Assembly (NCBI GenBank): GCA_025093985.1
Contig: JACAAK010000004.1
Coordinates: 3,658,001 to 3,722,000 of the forward strand
Reading direction: 5' to 3'
DNA from: Calvatia gigantea
Lineage: Eukaryota; Basidiomycota; Agaricomycetes; Agaricales; Lycoperdaceae
DNA: 64,000 nucleotides
The notes under the pieces are model-generated. The model was not told where the DNA came from and searched no databases. It saw only the letters and a list, made by a program, of their open reading frames with translations. The stretch's first letter is position 1. Every line of letters begins with the position of its first letter. A program made the position numbers and the translations under genes. Shown one piece after another: positions 32,689 to 43,960 of this stretch.

Positions 32689-34290
32689 CTACCATGAACG
32701 CGGACAAACATCTAATTTAGTGGAACCTCGACTGTATCTCCAACCTTCATCCTCTCCATCGTCAACCGTACTAGCCGACCTCTCTTTTTCCACGGGGGGA
32801 GGCGGCGGAACCTCAATGCTCGAAGGAGAGATCACAGACTCCTGTGCCTTTATATGTCCTCTCGAACGCTGTGCAGTCCTCTGATGTCTTGGGCGAAGTG
32901 CTTGGTGGAGATGCAGGTGGGAATTTAAAGTCGTGTTTCATAGAGCTGGTACGTTTATGCGCGTCGCCAGAGTGGGGTGGAGGAGTGGTTGATGCTGCAT
33001 CCTGACCTTGCCGTCCATCGCGCTCTTGATTCTCGTCTCCTTCAGTCTGCTTCTTGTGGAGGTTCAAATCTAACGGTAGGTTGTGCGACCGTAGCTGGGG
33101 GTGAATTAGGCCGCGTTACGAGAAGGTGGAGGCATGGAAGCACGGTTGGGCGCGTGGGCAACCTTTTGAGTGGAAGCAGTGGGTGAATGTTGTTGAAGGG
33201 ACGCTTGCGACATGGATTGTGGTCGGTTGTATCCTGCGGAGATCTGCGGTGTGTTGGGGGCGCCGAGGTAGTAAGCCGCAATAGGGACCATCCTGGAGCA
33301 ATGGTGTCAGGATGTCTAATGCTGAACCCAATTTCTCACTTACTTTCTCTCGGTATGGCAAGCTAGAATCCAGTGCGGTTGGACGACTGGTATACTTAGC
33401 TGCAAAGCGCGCTGGTACTCGACTCCGGGTGCGCCCCCGCCATTTCCAGCGGCTTGAGCTCCAGTCGGCGTTGCCGCAGGCGTTGTACACACGAAGTGTG
33501 TTGTGTCGATTTGGATCTTTTCGCTCCATTTCGCTTTCATCTCCTGTAGAGCCATCTTCGCGTTTTCTAACTAACACAGAGTCTTGGACATTTCCAAAGC
33601 AGACGCAAATACCAGATGTATCAGTCATCGTATGCGTCCGGACGCGGAGCAGGTTCGAGGGGAAGGTGCCAGCAGTTGTTCGAAGAATGAGCTGGAAAGA
33701 GTATTCGGTATCGAGTTCGAGGCCTGATAGTTTTGTTGAGGTATTGGTGAGAGGGGAAGGTATGGCCGCGAGGCGTTGCCCATTACGGTAAATGTCGAGT
33801 GAGCGAAGCTTTGCTGTGGCAAGTTGGATAGGAGGCCATTCCAGAGTTACGGATGTCTGGGTAACATTCCGCAGCTAGTGACCATGGCTCTCAGTAGCTC
33901 TTCCAAATCGATGTCGTTGGGTGTACGCACCTTCATCTTCGGAGGTTCTGGTGTTCCAAGACCGAACTCCTTCAAAATATCTTCCTGCAGCTGCCAGAAT
34001 TCCACATCGCGTCGTTTCTCCTCGGTATGATTCTGGGTGACTGAGATGTTGACTATCGAGCCAGTCGTTGCTCCTGGTGGTAGAAGAATAGAAGGAAATT
34101 CTATCAGGTGCGCTCGTTCGCCGAGCAAGATCTAGAAATGCGTCAATACGCGATCCCCTTGGTCAAGTCGCCGACGTACAGCCATGCCAGCATCTGCGAG
34201 ACTATGTTAGCCGTATAGTCTGGACAGTATCACCCTCGCCAACGCACCTAGCTTGCCCACAGTAAATGTAAAACTGTCCAGCGCAGGCAT
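32689..34290 (-). CDS. CHS5: Exomer scaffold CHS5, frame-shifted in the C-terminal half
   Basis: Exomer subunit that exports chitin synthase and other cargo from the trans-Golgi. The N-terminus is assembled from short exons: MPALDSFTFTVGKL (34290-34248), DAGMA, then ILLGERAHLIEFPSILLPPG and SIVNISVTQNHTEEKRRDVE. After a further intron comes the fibronectin III domain (LRNVTQTSVTLEWPPIQLAT, LRSLDIYRNGQRLAAIPSPL), then a BRCT domain (MALQEMKAKWSEKIQIDTTH, LSIPVVQPHWILACHTERK). An intron joins to MVPIAAYYLGAPNTPQ and a disordered tail ending in an IEVPPPPPVEKERSAS segment, stop at 32689-32691. Unexplained one-base shifts occur near 33575 (AAAA run), near 33120 and near 33030, and once more near 32840. 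Family identity is certain; intactness is not. Confidence 0.82.
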
Positions 34291-34491
34291 TTTGGAAATT
34301 GTAGACGGATATGTTGTGGTTGTTAGCGAGATTTAAATACATAATTCCACGCCCAACAAGTGTCCTGCCCGCGTTCCGTAAAAGGCAACCCATTCCCATA
34401 TGTTATATTCCCATCCCGTCATTCTATCGTTTGTTGGTCGCCCGCATTGCGCCGGGCATGAACCTCAACTACACCATCGATTTCGGCTGAC
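34291..34491. promoter_or_regulatory. 201-bp divergent promoter CHS5/SSN3
   Basis: The two ATGs face away with 201 bp between them. A CAT-rich segment but no clear TATA box is seen. Confidence 0.4.
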
Positions 34492-36112
34492 ATGCTCGAT
34501 GAATGGTCGAATAACATCCTCCAACATGACTCTATGCGCCTTTACAGACAGAAGCGCGATTCGAGTCATCGATCGGTGGCCTCCAGGTACAAAATTCTTG
34601 GGTTCATCTCCTCTGGAACATACGGTCGTGTGTACCAAGCGAAGAGCTTAGATGAGGACAAGGTACACGCTATCAAGAAATTTAAGCCGGACAAGGAAGG
34701 CGATGTCGTCGCCTACACCGGAATAAGCCAGAGCGCCATCCGAGAGATTGCGGTGCGTTTTGGGACTTCGACCCCATGGTGCTCAGATGCTGATATCTCA
34801 TTGTTAAGCTGAACAGAGAAATTGACCACGAGAATATCGTCTCACTGAAGGAGGTCATTCTGGAGGACAAATCCATCTACATGGTTTTTGAGTATGCAGA
34901 ACACGACTTTCTTGTGAGTCAGCGGGTCTTCCAATGTTACCTCGCTCTGAGATATTCTCAGCAAATAATCCACCACCATTCTCAGACCATCAGAGCATCA
35001 ATATCCCAGGTAGTCCTTAAGTCTCTGATCTACCAGCTTTTCAACGGCCTCCTCTACCTTCATTCATGCCACATCCTCCATCGTGACTTAAAACCTGCCA
35101 ACATCCTTATCACCTCGGATGGTGTCGTCAAAATTGGTGATCTAGGTCTCGCACGTTTGTGCTACGAACCTCTTCAACCCCTCTTCGCCGGTGATAAAGT
35201 TGTCGTAACCATATGGTATCGCGCACCGGAACTTCTGATGGGTGCAAAACATTACAACAAAGCGATTGATTGTTGGGCCGTAGGCTGTGTTATGGCTGAG
35301 CTTGCCAGTCTTCGACCTATTTTCAAGGGCGAAGAAGCAAAACTTGATTCAAAGAAGAATGTTCCGTTCCAACGTGATCAACTTTTGAAGATTTTCGAAG
35401 TTTTGGGGACGCCAGACGGTCCGTTGCGTCTATCCGCCCTGGTTCTTTTTGAAACTCACATGTTCGCGTCACCAGAGAAAGACTGGCCCGGCGTTGCAGT
35501 TATGCCAGAGTATAACAACATGAAGCGGTTGGATCCGTGTGTACACTGCACCTTTGTCGAGTTTTTCCGAGGCTGATGATAGAATGTCTATTTAGATATA
35601 CCAACCGCCTGCACGAGTGGTGTCACTCCAGAATTCGCTCACACCTGGGCTATGATCTCCTTCGCCAGTTGTTCGCTTATGATCCCGTCAATAGGCTGAC
35701 AGCCAAAGAAGCACTTCTACACAAATGGTTTTACGAAGATCCGAAACCCACATGGAAGTAAGTCACCTATTGTATCCCCCACATTTCTTCGACTCATTCA
35801 TCCACCTTCTTTCCGTTCGGCAGCGCGTTCGAAACAGTGCCGGCACACCAATTTCCCCCGCACCGTCGCATCACGCAAGACGAAGCACCGTCAATGATGC
35901 CCCTTCCCGCACAAAATACGTCTCATCAAGGAGCTGGAGCCGGTGCTGGTGGTCACAATGGCGGCGGCCATATGGTCGGGCCGTTTGCCCAGACTCAATC
36001 TAAACCCGGAAGTACAACAAGTTTCGCGAGCGCCGGTGGCGGGTATGCTGGTCAGCCACCTACAACAACGAGTGGAAACGGTCATAGTAGAAAGAAAGCT
36101 AGGATGGGTTAG
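34492..36112 (+). CDS. SSN3: CDK8-type Mediator kinase
   Basis: Cyclin-C-dependent kinase of the Mediator kinase module, modulating RNA polymerase II transcription in the nucleus. Six exons in phase (34492-34752, 34809-34913, 34962-35418, 35476-35536, 35596-35757, 35824-36112) give 444 residues. Kinase motifs: Gly loop [12 protein letters not shown], Lys in HAIKKFK, the CDK8-type helix [20 protein letters not shown], catalytic [10 protein letters not shown], a DLG metal motif (IGDLGLAR), and [19 protein letters not shown] without a T-loop threonine, as in CDK8. The C-terminal [20 protein letters not shown] block is typical of fungal Ssn3, followed by a Gly-rich tail ending RKKARMG, a probable nuclear signal. 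All six exons agree in phase, so the model is secure. Confidence 0.95.
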
Positions 36113-37635
36113 CAATCAATTTTGGTTGTATCAGGTGGCGTGTGTGTTATTCTTGGTTGTTCAAGCATAAGATGAATTACTGCCTTGTCGGAAGACAGGC
36201 CGTCCACCACTAGTCCTCTTATCGCAAGCTTCGACAACATTGTGCTCATGGCGGAACTGGATAAGTACGCAACAATACAGCGCCTTTACCTATAATCTCT
36301 TCGTCAGGGCCTCCCCTGTCCTGTCTCACTGGGCTAATGTGCCGTAAAATTTAAACTAGCACTGATTTGGACAGAAGATATTGGAGCCCAACCTCCATAA
36401 AACCCACAATGCGCCGAAATAAGAGCGACGTCATGCTTCGAAGAACATACGCATGTCATGGTGCTATTTATACAACGGTGATGCCTGTTCGAGGACTGTC
36501 GGTGCCATTGGTCCAAGCATCCCCTCCACCATTCATCATCACCGCCATCGCCGTATCGCGTCTCCTCGATTCTATCCTTATAACCCTTCAGATATCCAGC
36601 GATTCCCGAGGTATTCACGCGACCCCAGCAGAAAGATTCCATGCGCATCTGCCAGATCGACATCAGAGTCTTCTGGCAACTACTCCGGCCGGAGACCAGT
36701 TCCAAAACCCCCCAATTGCTCGTACACCGTATCCTCAGTCCAGCTTGCAAACCGACATCGATGCCAAACGACATTTAAACCGAACAGCTATCACCGCCAT
36801 TCCTCGAGTCGGAGGGAGTATAATACAAAACGGCAGAACACGATAAACTCCACAACCACAAAGAGCCCATATCAACACAGAAGCTTCGTCGTCAGAGGAA
36901 AGATCCCCGTGATCAACCCCTTGTGTCGCTTCTTTCGGAGAAGCTTCCGTATGCGCCGAATCGTCGGTTTTGGTAGTGTTAATGTTATGGCACAAGGTGC
37001 TGTATTGACATGACTCCAGTGTATGTGTGTTTGGATCTCACGAGGCTGCTTTCTAATGATAAGGTGCTTGTTGCCGATAAGCATGCCGCCAAGCGTTTTT
37101 GGGTTCCTCCGGGCCTTTTGGGAAGAGGAAGAACTTCAGGAGTCCTTTTGGTTTTGGTGACATCCATGAAGGTGTTGGTATATCGTCGTTTACCCGTGCC
37201 AGACTAACCCGAGATTCGTTGTGTGATTCCATACACGTCTACCTTGGATTATCGTTTATCACAAAGGAATCGGTGATACACTATCACTGCTTTCATGTTT
37301 CTAAAAATAGCCCACTGCCTGCAATAAACCACCGAGGCCGTTACAACTCACTCGGGCCTGCCATTGAAACGCTGGAACAACTTCCAACCACGCGCTACCA
37401 CCTAGATCTGAGTCTTGGCATATCCCTCTCAATTTCCCCGCACACACCCCCATATCTCAATGGCACCTCCACAATCAGAGATGCTCTCCTCACACGCATG
37501 GTCCAAGACTAAAAACACTCTTTGGCTTGTTATACAGTACGAGTATTGCGATGTATAAAAAGGGTGGTAACGAGGGGAGAAAGGACCAATACCTACTGGT
37601 GTTTTGTCTACGTTTCAAAACTTCTAACGGTCACA
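36113..37635. other. No gene assigned; orphan open frames
   Basis: A 187-codon frame at 36453-37013 (+) encodes an Arg/Ser/Tyr-rich sequence (for example RRIASPRFYPYNPSDIQRF) with no known family. At 37010-37250 two adjacent frames together read like coding: NDKVLVADKHAAKRFWVPPG followed one base out of phase by PFGKRKNFRSPFGFGDIHEG. Neither could be turned into a supported gene model. The right end contains the M35 protease promoter. Confidence 0.35.
37554..37561 (+). promoter_or_regulatory. TATA box of the M35 protease gene
   Basis: TATAAAAA, 75 bp upstream of the ATG at 37636, within a normal distance for a strongly expressed secreted enzyme. Confidence 0.6.
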
Positions 37636-39023
37636 ATGCTCTTCCGCCCTCTCGTCGCTCTCAGCCTTCTCGGCGTTGCTCTCGCCTCCCCCTTCAGGAG
37701 GGCTGAGAACCTCAAGGTCTCTGTTGCTGGTCCCTCTGGAGCTGTCGGCTCCATCGACGACCTCAAGTTCACCGCCTCGGTCACTAACACTGGCTCTGAG
37801 GCCGTCAAAATCTTGAAGTACGGCACCATCCTCGATAGCAAGCTCCCAACCAGGTCCTTTACCGTTACTAAGGACGGCAAGGAGGTTGCGTTCACCGGTG
37901 TGAAGGTCAGTATGCATGGGTATCGGGAGATAGAGTACGAGCTGATACCACGGAACGCAGATGTCCATTACTTTGAAAGATGAAGCCGTGTACACCGTTA
38001 TCAAGCCAGGCGAGACTATCACCGTGCAGCATGAAAGTAAGAATTCACACCTTGTTAGGACTAACCAGAACTTATCTGGTTGTATTCCAGTCGCCCACCT
38101 CTTCGACTTCGCCACTTCTGGCCCCGGAAAGTACTCCTTTACCCCGGTCACGAACTTCTCCGTCAACGAGAACAACGCCATGGCCAAAGTATCTGCGGAC
38201 TCCACCACTGTTGAAGTTGAAGTCATTGGCGACCTCGCGAAACGTGAAATCCCACAACTCAACAAGCGCGCTACCGACATCTGTACGACCGCTTCGCGCA
38301 AGTCCTTCATCGACGCGAGTTACTCAGAAGCCAAGACTTTGGCCCGGGGTGGCTCGTCTTACGTCACAAGCCGTGGAACTGGAGATACTTTGTACAGGGC
38401 TTACTACGGCGCTAACACTGCGTCGAGGGTCACCAGCATCTTGAACGCTGTTGCGAATGAGAACTCGAGCTCTCGCACGTGCGTCATTTTTTTCTCATAG
38501 GCAAAAGGAACGTGGCTGACGCGAACTACCAGTTTAAGCTGCGTTGACTCCTTTGGCGTTTGCACTGGTGGTGTGATTGCCTACACCGTCATCTCGACCA
38601 CCAACGTGAGTACCAACAGAAGTCGGCACTCTTAAGTTCCCATGCTGGATGTTGATCGCTGCACATAGATCTACTACTGCAGCATTTTCTTCAACGAGGT
38701 TGCCACTTCTAACCTCTGCAGTGGTACGACCGTCGCTTCCCGCAACGTCCGTGGCGGCACCACCTTGCACGAGGTATGACCCGAGATCGATGAATCCTCT
38801 TCTCGGACTGATTTTAAATTCACTGCAGCTCACGCACGCTGTCGGCGGAACCGACGACATCACATATGGTTGCTCTGCTGACCAGGCCCTCTCTGATAGT
38901 CAACAATTAGCCAATGCTGACAACTACAACGTGAGCTCTTTTGTTTTTGCTTCTGAGGATTTGATGACCAAAGGATTTGCACAGTGCTTCACCACCCAGG
39001 TCTATGCCAACACTGTTTGCTGA
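37636..39023 (+). CDS. Secreted M35 zinc metalloprotease (deuterolysin / peptidyl-Lys type)
   Basis: Extracellular zinc endopeptidase of family M35. Seven exons in phase (37636-37905, 37961-38036, 38091-38478, 38533-38605, 38669-38773, 38829-38930, 38985-39023) give 350 residues. MLFRPLVALSLLGVALA is a signal peptide. The propeptide runs to the dibasic site QLNKR before ATDICTTASRKSF, where the mature enzyme starts. The aspzincin site is complete: HELTHAVGGTDDITYGC contains HExxH and the third ligand in GTxDxxYG. Cysteines at CVDSFGVC, YYCSIFF, NLC and the C-terminal NTVC fit the disulfides of the family. An intron splits the zinc motif (LHE | LTHAVGG). Fungal members may have Lys-specific or broader cleavage, which cannot be settled here. 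Confidence 0.93.
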
Positions 39024-39166
39024 GCGACTGATGAGGACTATACCCAGATGGATAGCAAAAGTGTTTCGTTTAAGGTTGTATGTAAAGTAGGGTAGACATA
39101 AGCCTACCAAATATAACATTTTTGATAAGAAAGTGACGTTGATGATAGGCGACCATTATTGCATAT

Positions 39167-41412
39167 TCAACTTTTGTCCATGACCACTTTCCACCTCTTG
39201 TTCGCAGTAATATTCGCTTTTCGCTGCCTGTAATGATTAAGAAGTTCATGTTCAATCTAGAGTCGATTATATACTTAATTCAGCATCAACACAGAATGGA
39301 TTACTTACTGCAGGCCACCATTGCATCTTTTTAGCTTTGCAACAGGTGCATATAAATCTCTCCTTACGTCCCCACATGTGTAAAGTAGTGGTAGTGTATG
39401 GATCCAACTTTAAGAGGGCCAGCATGTCCTTCGCAAGTTCATGGGCTTCGGGGCAGAACTCGATTATTTTATGGTCCCACAGCCAAGGTCTTGTGTTACC
39501 GATCACCCAAGGCCTCGAGTGTCTGTTGATCAGCGCCGAGATTTCTAAATCTTCAGAGGACGCAGGAACCTTCTGGTGCGTTCTGAGAAAAAAGAGTTGT
39601 TCGCCATCGGCATATCATGTCAATGGTATTGTAAACACTGGTGCCCTTTTCGCCCACGCGCTTGAGCATACGAAACACCAAGGCAGCGAGGAGTGGGAGC
39701 TCGGAACCACTGGTCTTGAATATTTGTGAGGAGTAGTTTTCGGGAAGCATGGAGAGAATGGTCTGATTTCGGGTTTCGTTCCACTCTTTGTCAACACGGT
39801 CGAGATCGTCGATGGAGAATTCCACGTCCTCTTCACCGGGTGTAAAGATAGCCGACTTGAACGGCTCACGGAAAGCCAAATCAATAGGGTTTGGCAGGAG
39901 GCATGGATCACGAGTTTTCTGCCAACATCTGAACTGTTTTTGGAATGACCTCCAGTGATGGGTAATTTTGACGACCTTCTCATTTTCAATTTGTGCCGCT
40001 TTGAGTTCTTGCAAGCGTTTTATTAGTTCAGGCCGAAGTGCTTCCCAGTCTATCATGGCGGGTTAACACTGCGATATCAGCTCGACAAACTCTGTACCTT
40101 TTGGTGTCAGTTTCTTTGCTCTCATGAAACCAGGGAGCTTGTCGATTTTCCCGCGAGTAATCTCCTGAACCTCTGGTTCTGTCCAACCTGCATTCGTGAT
40201 GATCACTGGGGAACTTTCCAGATTCATGGGTCAGGTACTTACCAATCTCTGCAAGCTTGATAAAAATCCTAGGAGCCATGGTTAGGCTTCGCCCATTGTG
40301 TGACGAAGAGAGAAAGCTTACGCGACTCGCCTCGCAAGCCTTAGTTGGTCTAATTCTCCATCCCTCTCATTCCTTCGGTTTCGTTCCCACCTCTCAAAAA
40401 GGTTGGAACCCTATCAAATCCGCTTAATTAATCATTCGAGGTCTAATATTCCTTTGAATTTTACTGGCCTCTCCTCTGGTCTCTCTTTGTGCGCGCCTTG
40501 CGTGGAGGTCCGACCATCCCACGTCGCCTTTGAACTCATTGTAATCGCGAGTTAAGCAGAAAACTTGTTTCTCTACATAATGGGTGTTTCAGCGGATAGG
40601 GACTGTTAGACAACGGCCAGAACTGACTTGCGACTATGACGGGAAAATACGCTGCAAAATTGTAATAGCCAATAGTTGAGTTTGTGAAGCTATGAAGTCG
40701 TCAATGCACTTTCCATATTATATTAGAAGTGTGCGTCGATGTACCGTTCAGATAGAAGACAATTCCAACAAACCCGCAATCGCATCGCCCAGGAAGTCCA
40801 GCATTTACCCCCTGTCTGACATTCCTGATGGATACATGAGCATAGCTATGGTGGTAGGATAGGTGTTTAACACACCATACACTTCCTTGTAAACAGGAAA
40901 TGAGCATACTGAGCTAAATTAAGGTCTACTGGGCAAGGCGGTGGAGGGTTCTCTGATACGTATGAGTTTTCAAAGGCCTTAAAAAAATTCTCAGCAAATG
41001 TAATATGGGCTGAGACGAAGAGCGATTGTTGTGTCCTTACTTCCTGCCATATATACCTAGCCGACTTCCCCATTACAATGGCGTGCAATCTCTTGTTAGC
41101 CCAAGACAAACGTAGGAGGTCGACAGGCTCTAGTTTGCGAAAGATTTCGTGTAAGGTGTCAAGTGGAATCTCAGTCATAAGTTCGAGATATCCTCGACGA
41201 CCTTTGACATGTGCACTATCTGGCCTCGCGACCTCAGTGTTCGCCTGTGTTGTTGAACTATCCTCAGTCTTGCAGCGTTTTGGGGCAGTCTTCGCCCCTC
41301 TTTGTGCCTTGGTGGCTGACTTGGTGTCTCCGACGGCAAAAGTTGTATCTTCTGTGCGATTTGGTGTTTCCTTGCTTTCTTCTCTCTCGGGGAGGCAGGC
41401 CGTGGTAGCCAT
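39167..41412 (-). CDS. F-box protein, intact family member (copy C)
   Basis: Probable substrate receptor of an SCF ubiquitin ligase, and the only one of four copies in this window without an evident lesion. The ATG at 41412 gives MATTACLPEREESKETPNRT, then a basic segment and the F-box GYLELMTEIPLDTLHEIFRK, LEPVDLLRLSWANKRLHAIV. An intron (GTAAGG to TTTAAG) leads to AFENSYVSENPPPPCPVDLN. The next exon is Cys-rich (ECQTGGKCWTSWAMRLRVCW, NCLLSER), then NLFERWERNRRNERDGELDQ, RIFIKLAEI, GWTEPEVQEITRGKIDKLPG, a helical block (WEALRPELIKRLQELKAAQI), AFREPFKSAIFTPGEEDVEF, RPWLWDHKIIEFCPEAHELA, the FICTCCKAKKMQWWPA motif, and a last exon IEHELLNHYRQRKANITANK with stop at 39167-39169. Several internal exon boundaries are approximate. 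It converges with the M35 gene (144 bp) and is divergent from the aminopeptidase gene. Confidence 0.8.
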
Positions 41413-41725
41413 ATTTGAAAGTTGTATTGAAGGAGTTTGAACCCCTGTCATCCCTTGACTCAGACGAACCCTGTTCTGAGTGCCCCACAAATGCAAGCAA
41501 GTACAAATAAATTTACCAACAAGTTGAAATGGTCGTTGGATAATTGTCAAGCATTTATCGTTTGTCACGATACTTGTTAGTCTACCCGTGTGATACTCCT
41601 GTATCACAGCTACAACTTTTAACAACAAAAAGGACAAATTACAAGATAGATATGTACCATGAAAATGGGAGTTCCTCCAGATCAAAATCATGTGATCGGG
41701 GGATCGAATTCCAAGTGTCTGTGTT

Positions 41726-43108
41726 ATGTTCCGACTCCCACTTTTGACCCGGGCTCGTCCCGCTCGTCATTCTCTCTTCCTCTGTAAGTACTGGCTTCCT
41801 GTTGTATTCAATACCCCCAAATCTACCTGGGTCAGAAAGTACTCTATCGGCGCGGTGCAAAATTCAGATGACCTGGAAGAGCCAGAAGATTTCGGCCAAT
41901 ATAGTGTCATATTACCTCCGGAACCATTCGTGTTCGGTGTTTCGTACATCAAACCTCGATACGTCCCAGAAAGTATCTCCAAGCCTTTGTACGTGCAAAA
42001 TGGTGGGAATGAAATCATAGAGGGAGCGGACAAGCTGGAGAGCATAATCGAACTTGGCGGAGAAGCTGAGATGCGTTTGCGAAATGCCGCCAAGTTAGCA
42101 AGGGAAGTGAGGGAGTTCGCTGGATCGCTTGTCAAGGTGAGTGTCCCATACCCTTTTTATGGACGTTCAGTTCAATGTTACCCAGGTCGGTGTGACGACC
42201 AACGCGATTGACCTGGCTATACATGAATACATCCTCTCTCACAAAGCTTATCCTTCCCCTCTGGGATACCTGGGCTATCCGCGTTCCTGTTGCACGAGTG
42301 TCAACAACGTTATCGTACATGGCATACCCGATGAGTACGTTTACCTTCCCCGTTTCTAGCACACAATTGCCTGATAGTTATGACCTACAGTCGGCCGCTG
42401 GAAGACGGCGACATAATCAATATTGACATTACAGTTTACCTTGACGAATATCACGGTGATACTTCCCAAACATTCCTCGTTGGCAATGTTGTGAGTCTGC
42501 GTTCACGACCCATGGTCATCATTACCACCCTCGCTCATGAAATTTAGGATCAACAGGGGCGAGACCTCGTCAATCTGACAAACCGCGCTCTCAAAGCCGG
42601 AATTGAAGCCTGTAGACCTGGGCGACCGTTCAGAGGCATAGGGCAAGCGATTCACGACCTCCTTGGTGGAAGCTACTCCGTGTCATCTCAATTCACTGGA
42701 CATGGTATCGGGAAATTCTTTCACACACGTCCGTGGATCCTTCATCACAGTACGTCACTACCAGCACTTGCTATGTGCACCCATGTACTCACAAACTCCC
42801 TACCACGTGAAGAGAACGACGAACCCGAGATAATGAAGCCAGGCCACTGTTTTACCATCGAGGTAAGCCTCTACTTTCTCGGGCTTTATCTTGACGTTGA
42901 GGATGCGTAGCCATCCATCGTGCAAGGACGAAACCCCCGAGGTTGGATTTTCCCGGATGAATGGACTGCCTCCACCGAGGTGGGCGTATTTCTCTGTTGG
43001 CCCCTTACAGGCACGTCGCTAACAGTTCTTCAGAACTGTGCAAGGAGCGCCCAAGCAGAACACATGGTCTTGATCACAGATACCGGGGTGGACGTTTTGA
43101 CAGAGTAA
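41726..43108 (+). CDS. Mitochondrial methionine aminopeptidase, type I
   Basis: Removes the initiator methionine, here probably in mitochondria: the N-terminus is basic and hydrophobic ([20 protein letters not shown]), a typical presequence. Seven exons in phase (41726-42136, 42186-42334, 42391-42490, 42548-42749, 42813-42862, 42911-42979, 43034-43108) give 351 residues. Metal ligands are visible: Asp in [19 protein letters not shown], His in [11 protein letters not shown], Glu in GHCFTIEPSIV and Glu in [11 protein letters not shown]; the substrate His is in [11 protein letters not shown]. An apparent GTAAGT donor at 41784 is not used, since splicing there would create an immediate stop. Confidence 0.94.
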
Positions 43109-43774
43109 CAGCCCCTCATGTAAACGTTGTCAAGAGGTTGCAGTTAGCCTCTTGTCGACTCTTCGCCGACTCGTTCAAACGGCGTAGAGCACGACTTCTG
43201 GCAGCTATCCCAGCGTGGTTGGGTGGTCGACTATACATGGAACGTTCCTAGGCGACTCATCGGTTCGAGGTCTTAGTAGGAGTGTACAAAAGTCTCTTTC
43301 TTCAATATAAAAAGTAGGAGATGGCGAGCCACGGCGGACTACGCATGACCGCCATAATTACCCCCCCCCTTCCCCCCGAGACAGATTTGTCAGAGAGTCG
43401 CTGGGCCATTGTCCTTAAGCTCCTCAATACCTTGAGTGAGCGGAATACGTATTCTGAGGAAAAATTCAAGTGGAATTGGGCCGTCAGTGGTGCGGCGGTG
43501 GCCAGCGAAAGGGGAAACATCCGCCAATCTTGCCTCTCTCAAGAAAGAGCAACCTCTTCATCACTTCCACAACGGAACACGACACCTCTTTTTGCAGCGT
43601 GAGCTAACGAGGTTCGCAATGAATAATCATTTCCAACGATGTTATCCCTTAGCTCTTAGACGAGAGCGCAGGGCCCGGACCCAGTCAGGATTTAATCCTC
43701 GCGAGCGGCACAATCATGACAAACTTGTTCGAAAAGAAAAGTTCAGTTCTTAATACACCAAAAGCAAAACAACG
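43109..43774. other. Intergenic; no gene recognised
   Basis: Holds a short frame starting at 43321 (MASHGGLRMTAIITP...) without family resemblance. It ends where similarity to the NUP188 3' end begins. Confidence 0.45.
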
Positions 43775-43960
43775 AAATGCGAAATAAATATCGTAAACAA
43801 ACCAAGCCGTAAAGTTGATATGGTCTTGCAAAAAATTGAACCAATACCTACCCCTCCTCTACAAGCGCCACTTCAGTAACAATCGGCTTCGTCTTCGCTA
43901 ACAGTGCCCTCAAATCCGGCGCCATCTCACCTCATGCGCAGTAGTGAAGGCTCGGGTTGG
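43775..43960 (-). pseudogene. Duplicated fragment of the NUP188 3' end
   Basis: Sequence at about 43775-43960 matches 45770-45965 (3' UTR and last codons of NUP188): both contain AAATAAATAT, CAAGCCGTAA, TTGCAAAAAA and ACAATCGGCTT in the same order and orientation. The copy covers only about the last 35 codons plus some 3' UTR, so it is not functional. Confidence 0.7.

Noticed and set aside
41784..41835. Apparent intron (GTAAGT to GGTCAG) in the methionine aminopeptidase presequence
   Set aside because: It is 52 nt, and splicing would create a stop at the junction; the unspliced frame leads directly into the conserved protein.
43366..43380. C-rich run resembling 9400-9415 near the TIR element
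   Set aside because: The match is limited to the C-rich bases and does not extend into TIR sequence, so it is not evidence of a second element copy.
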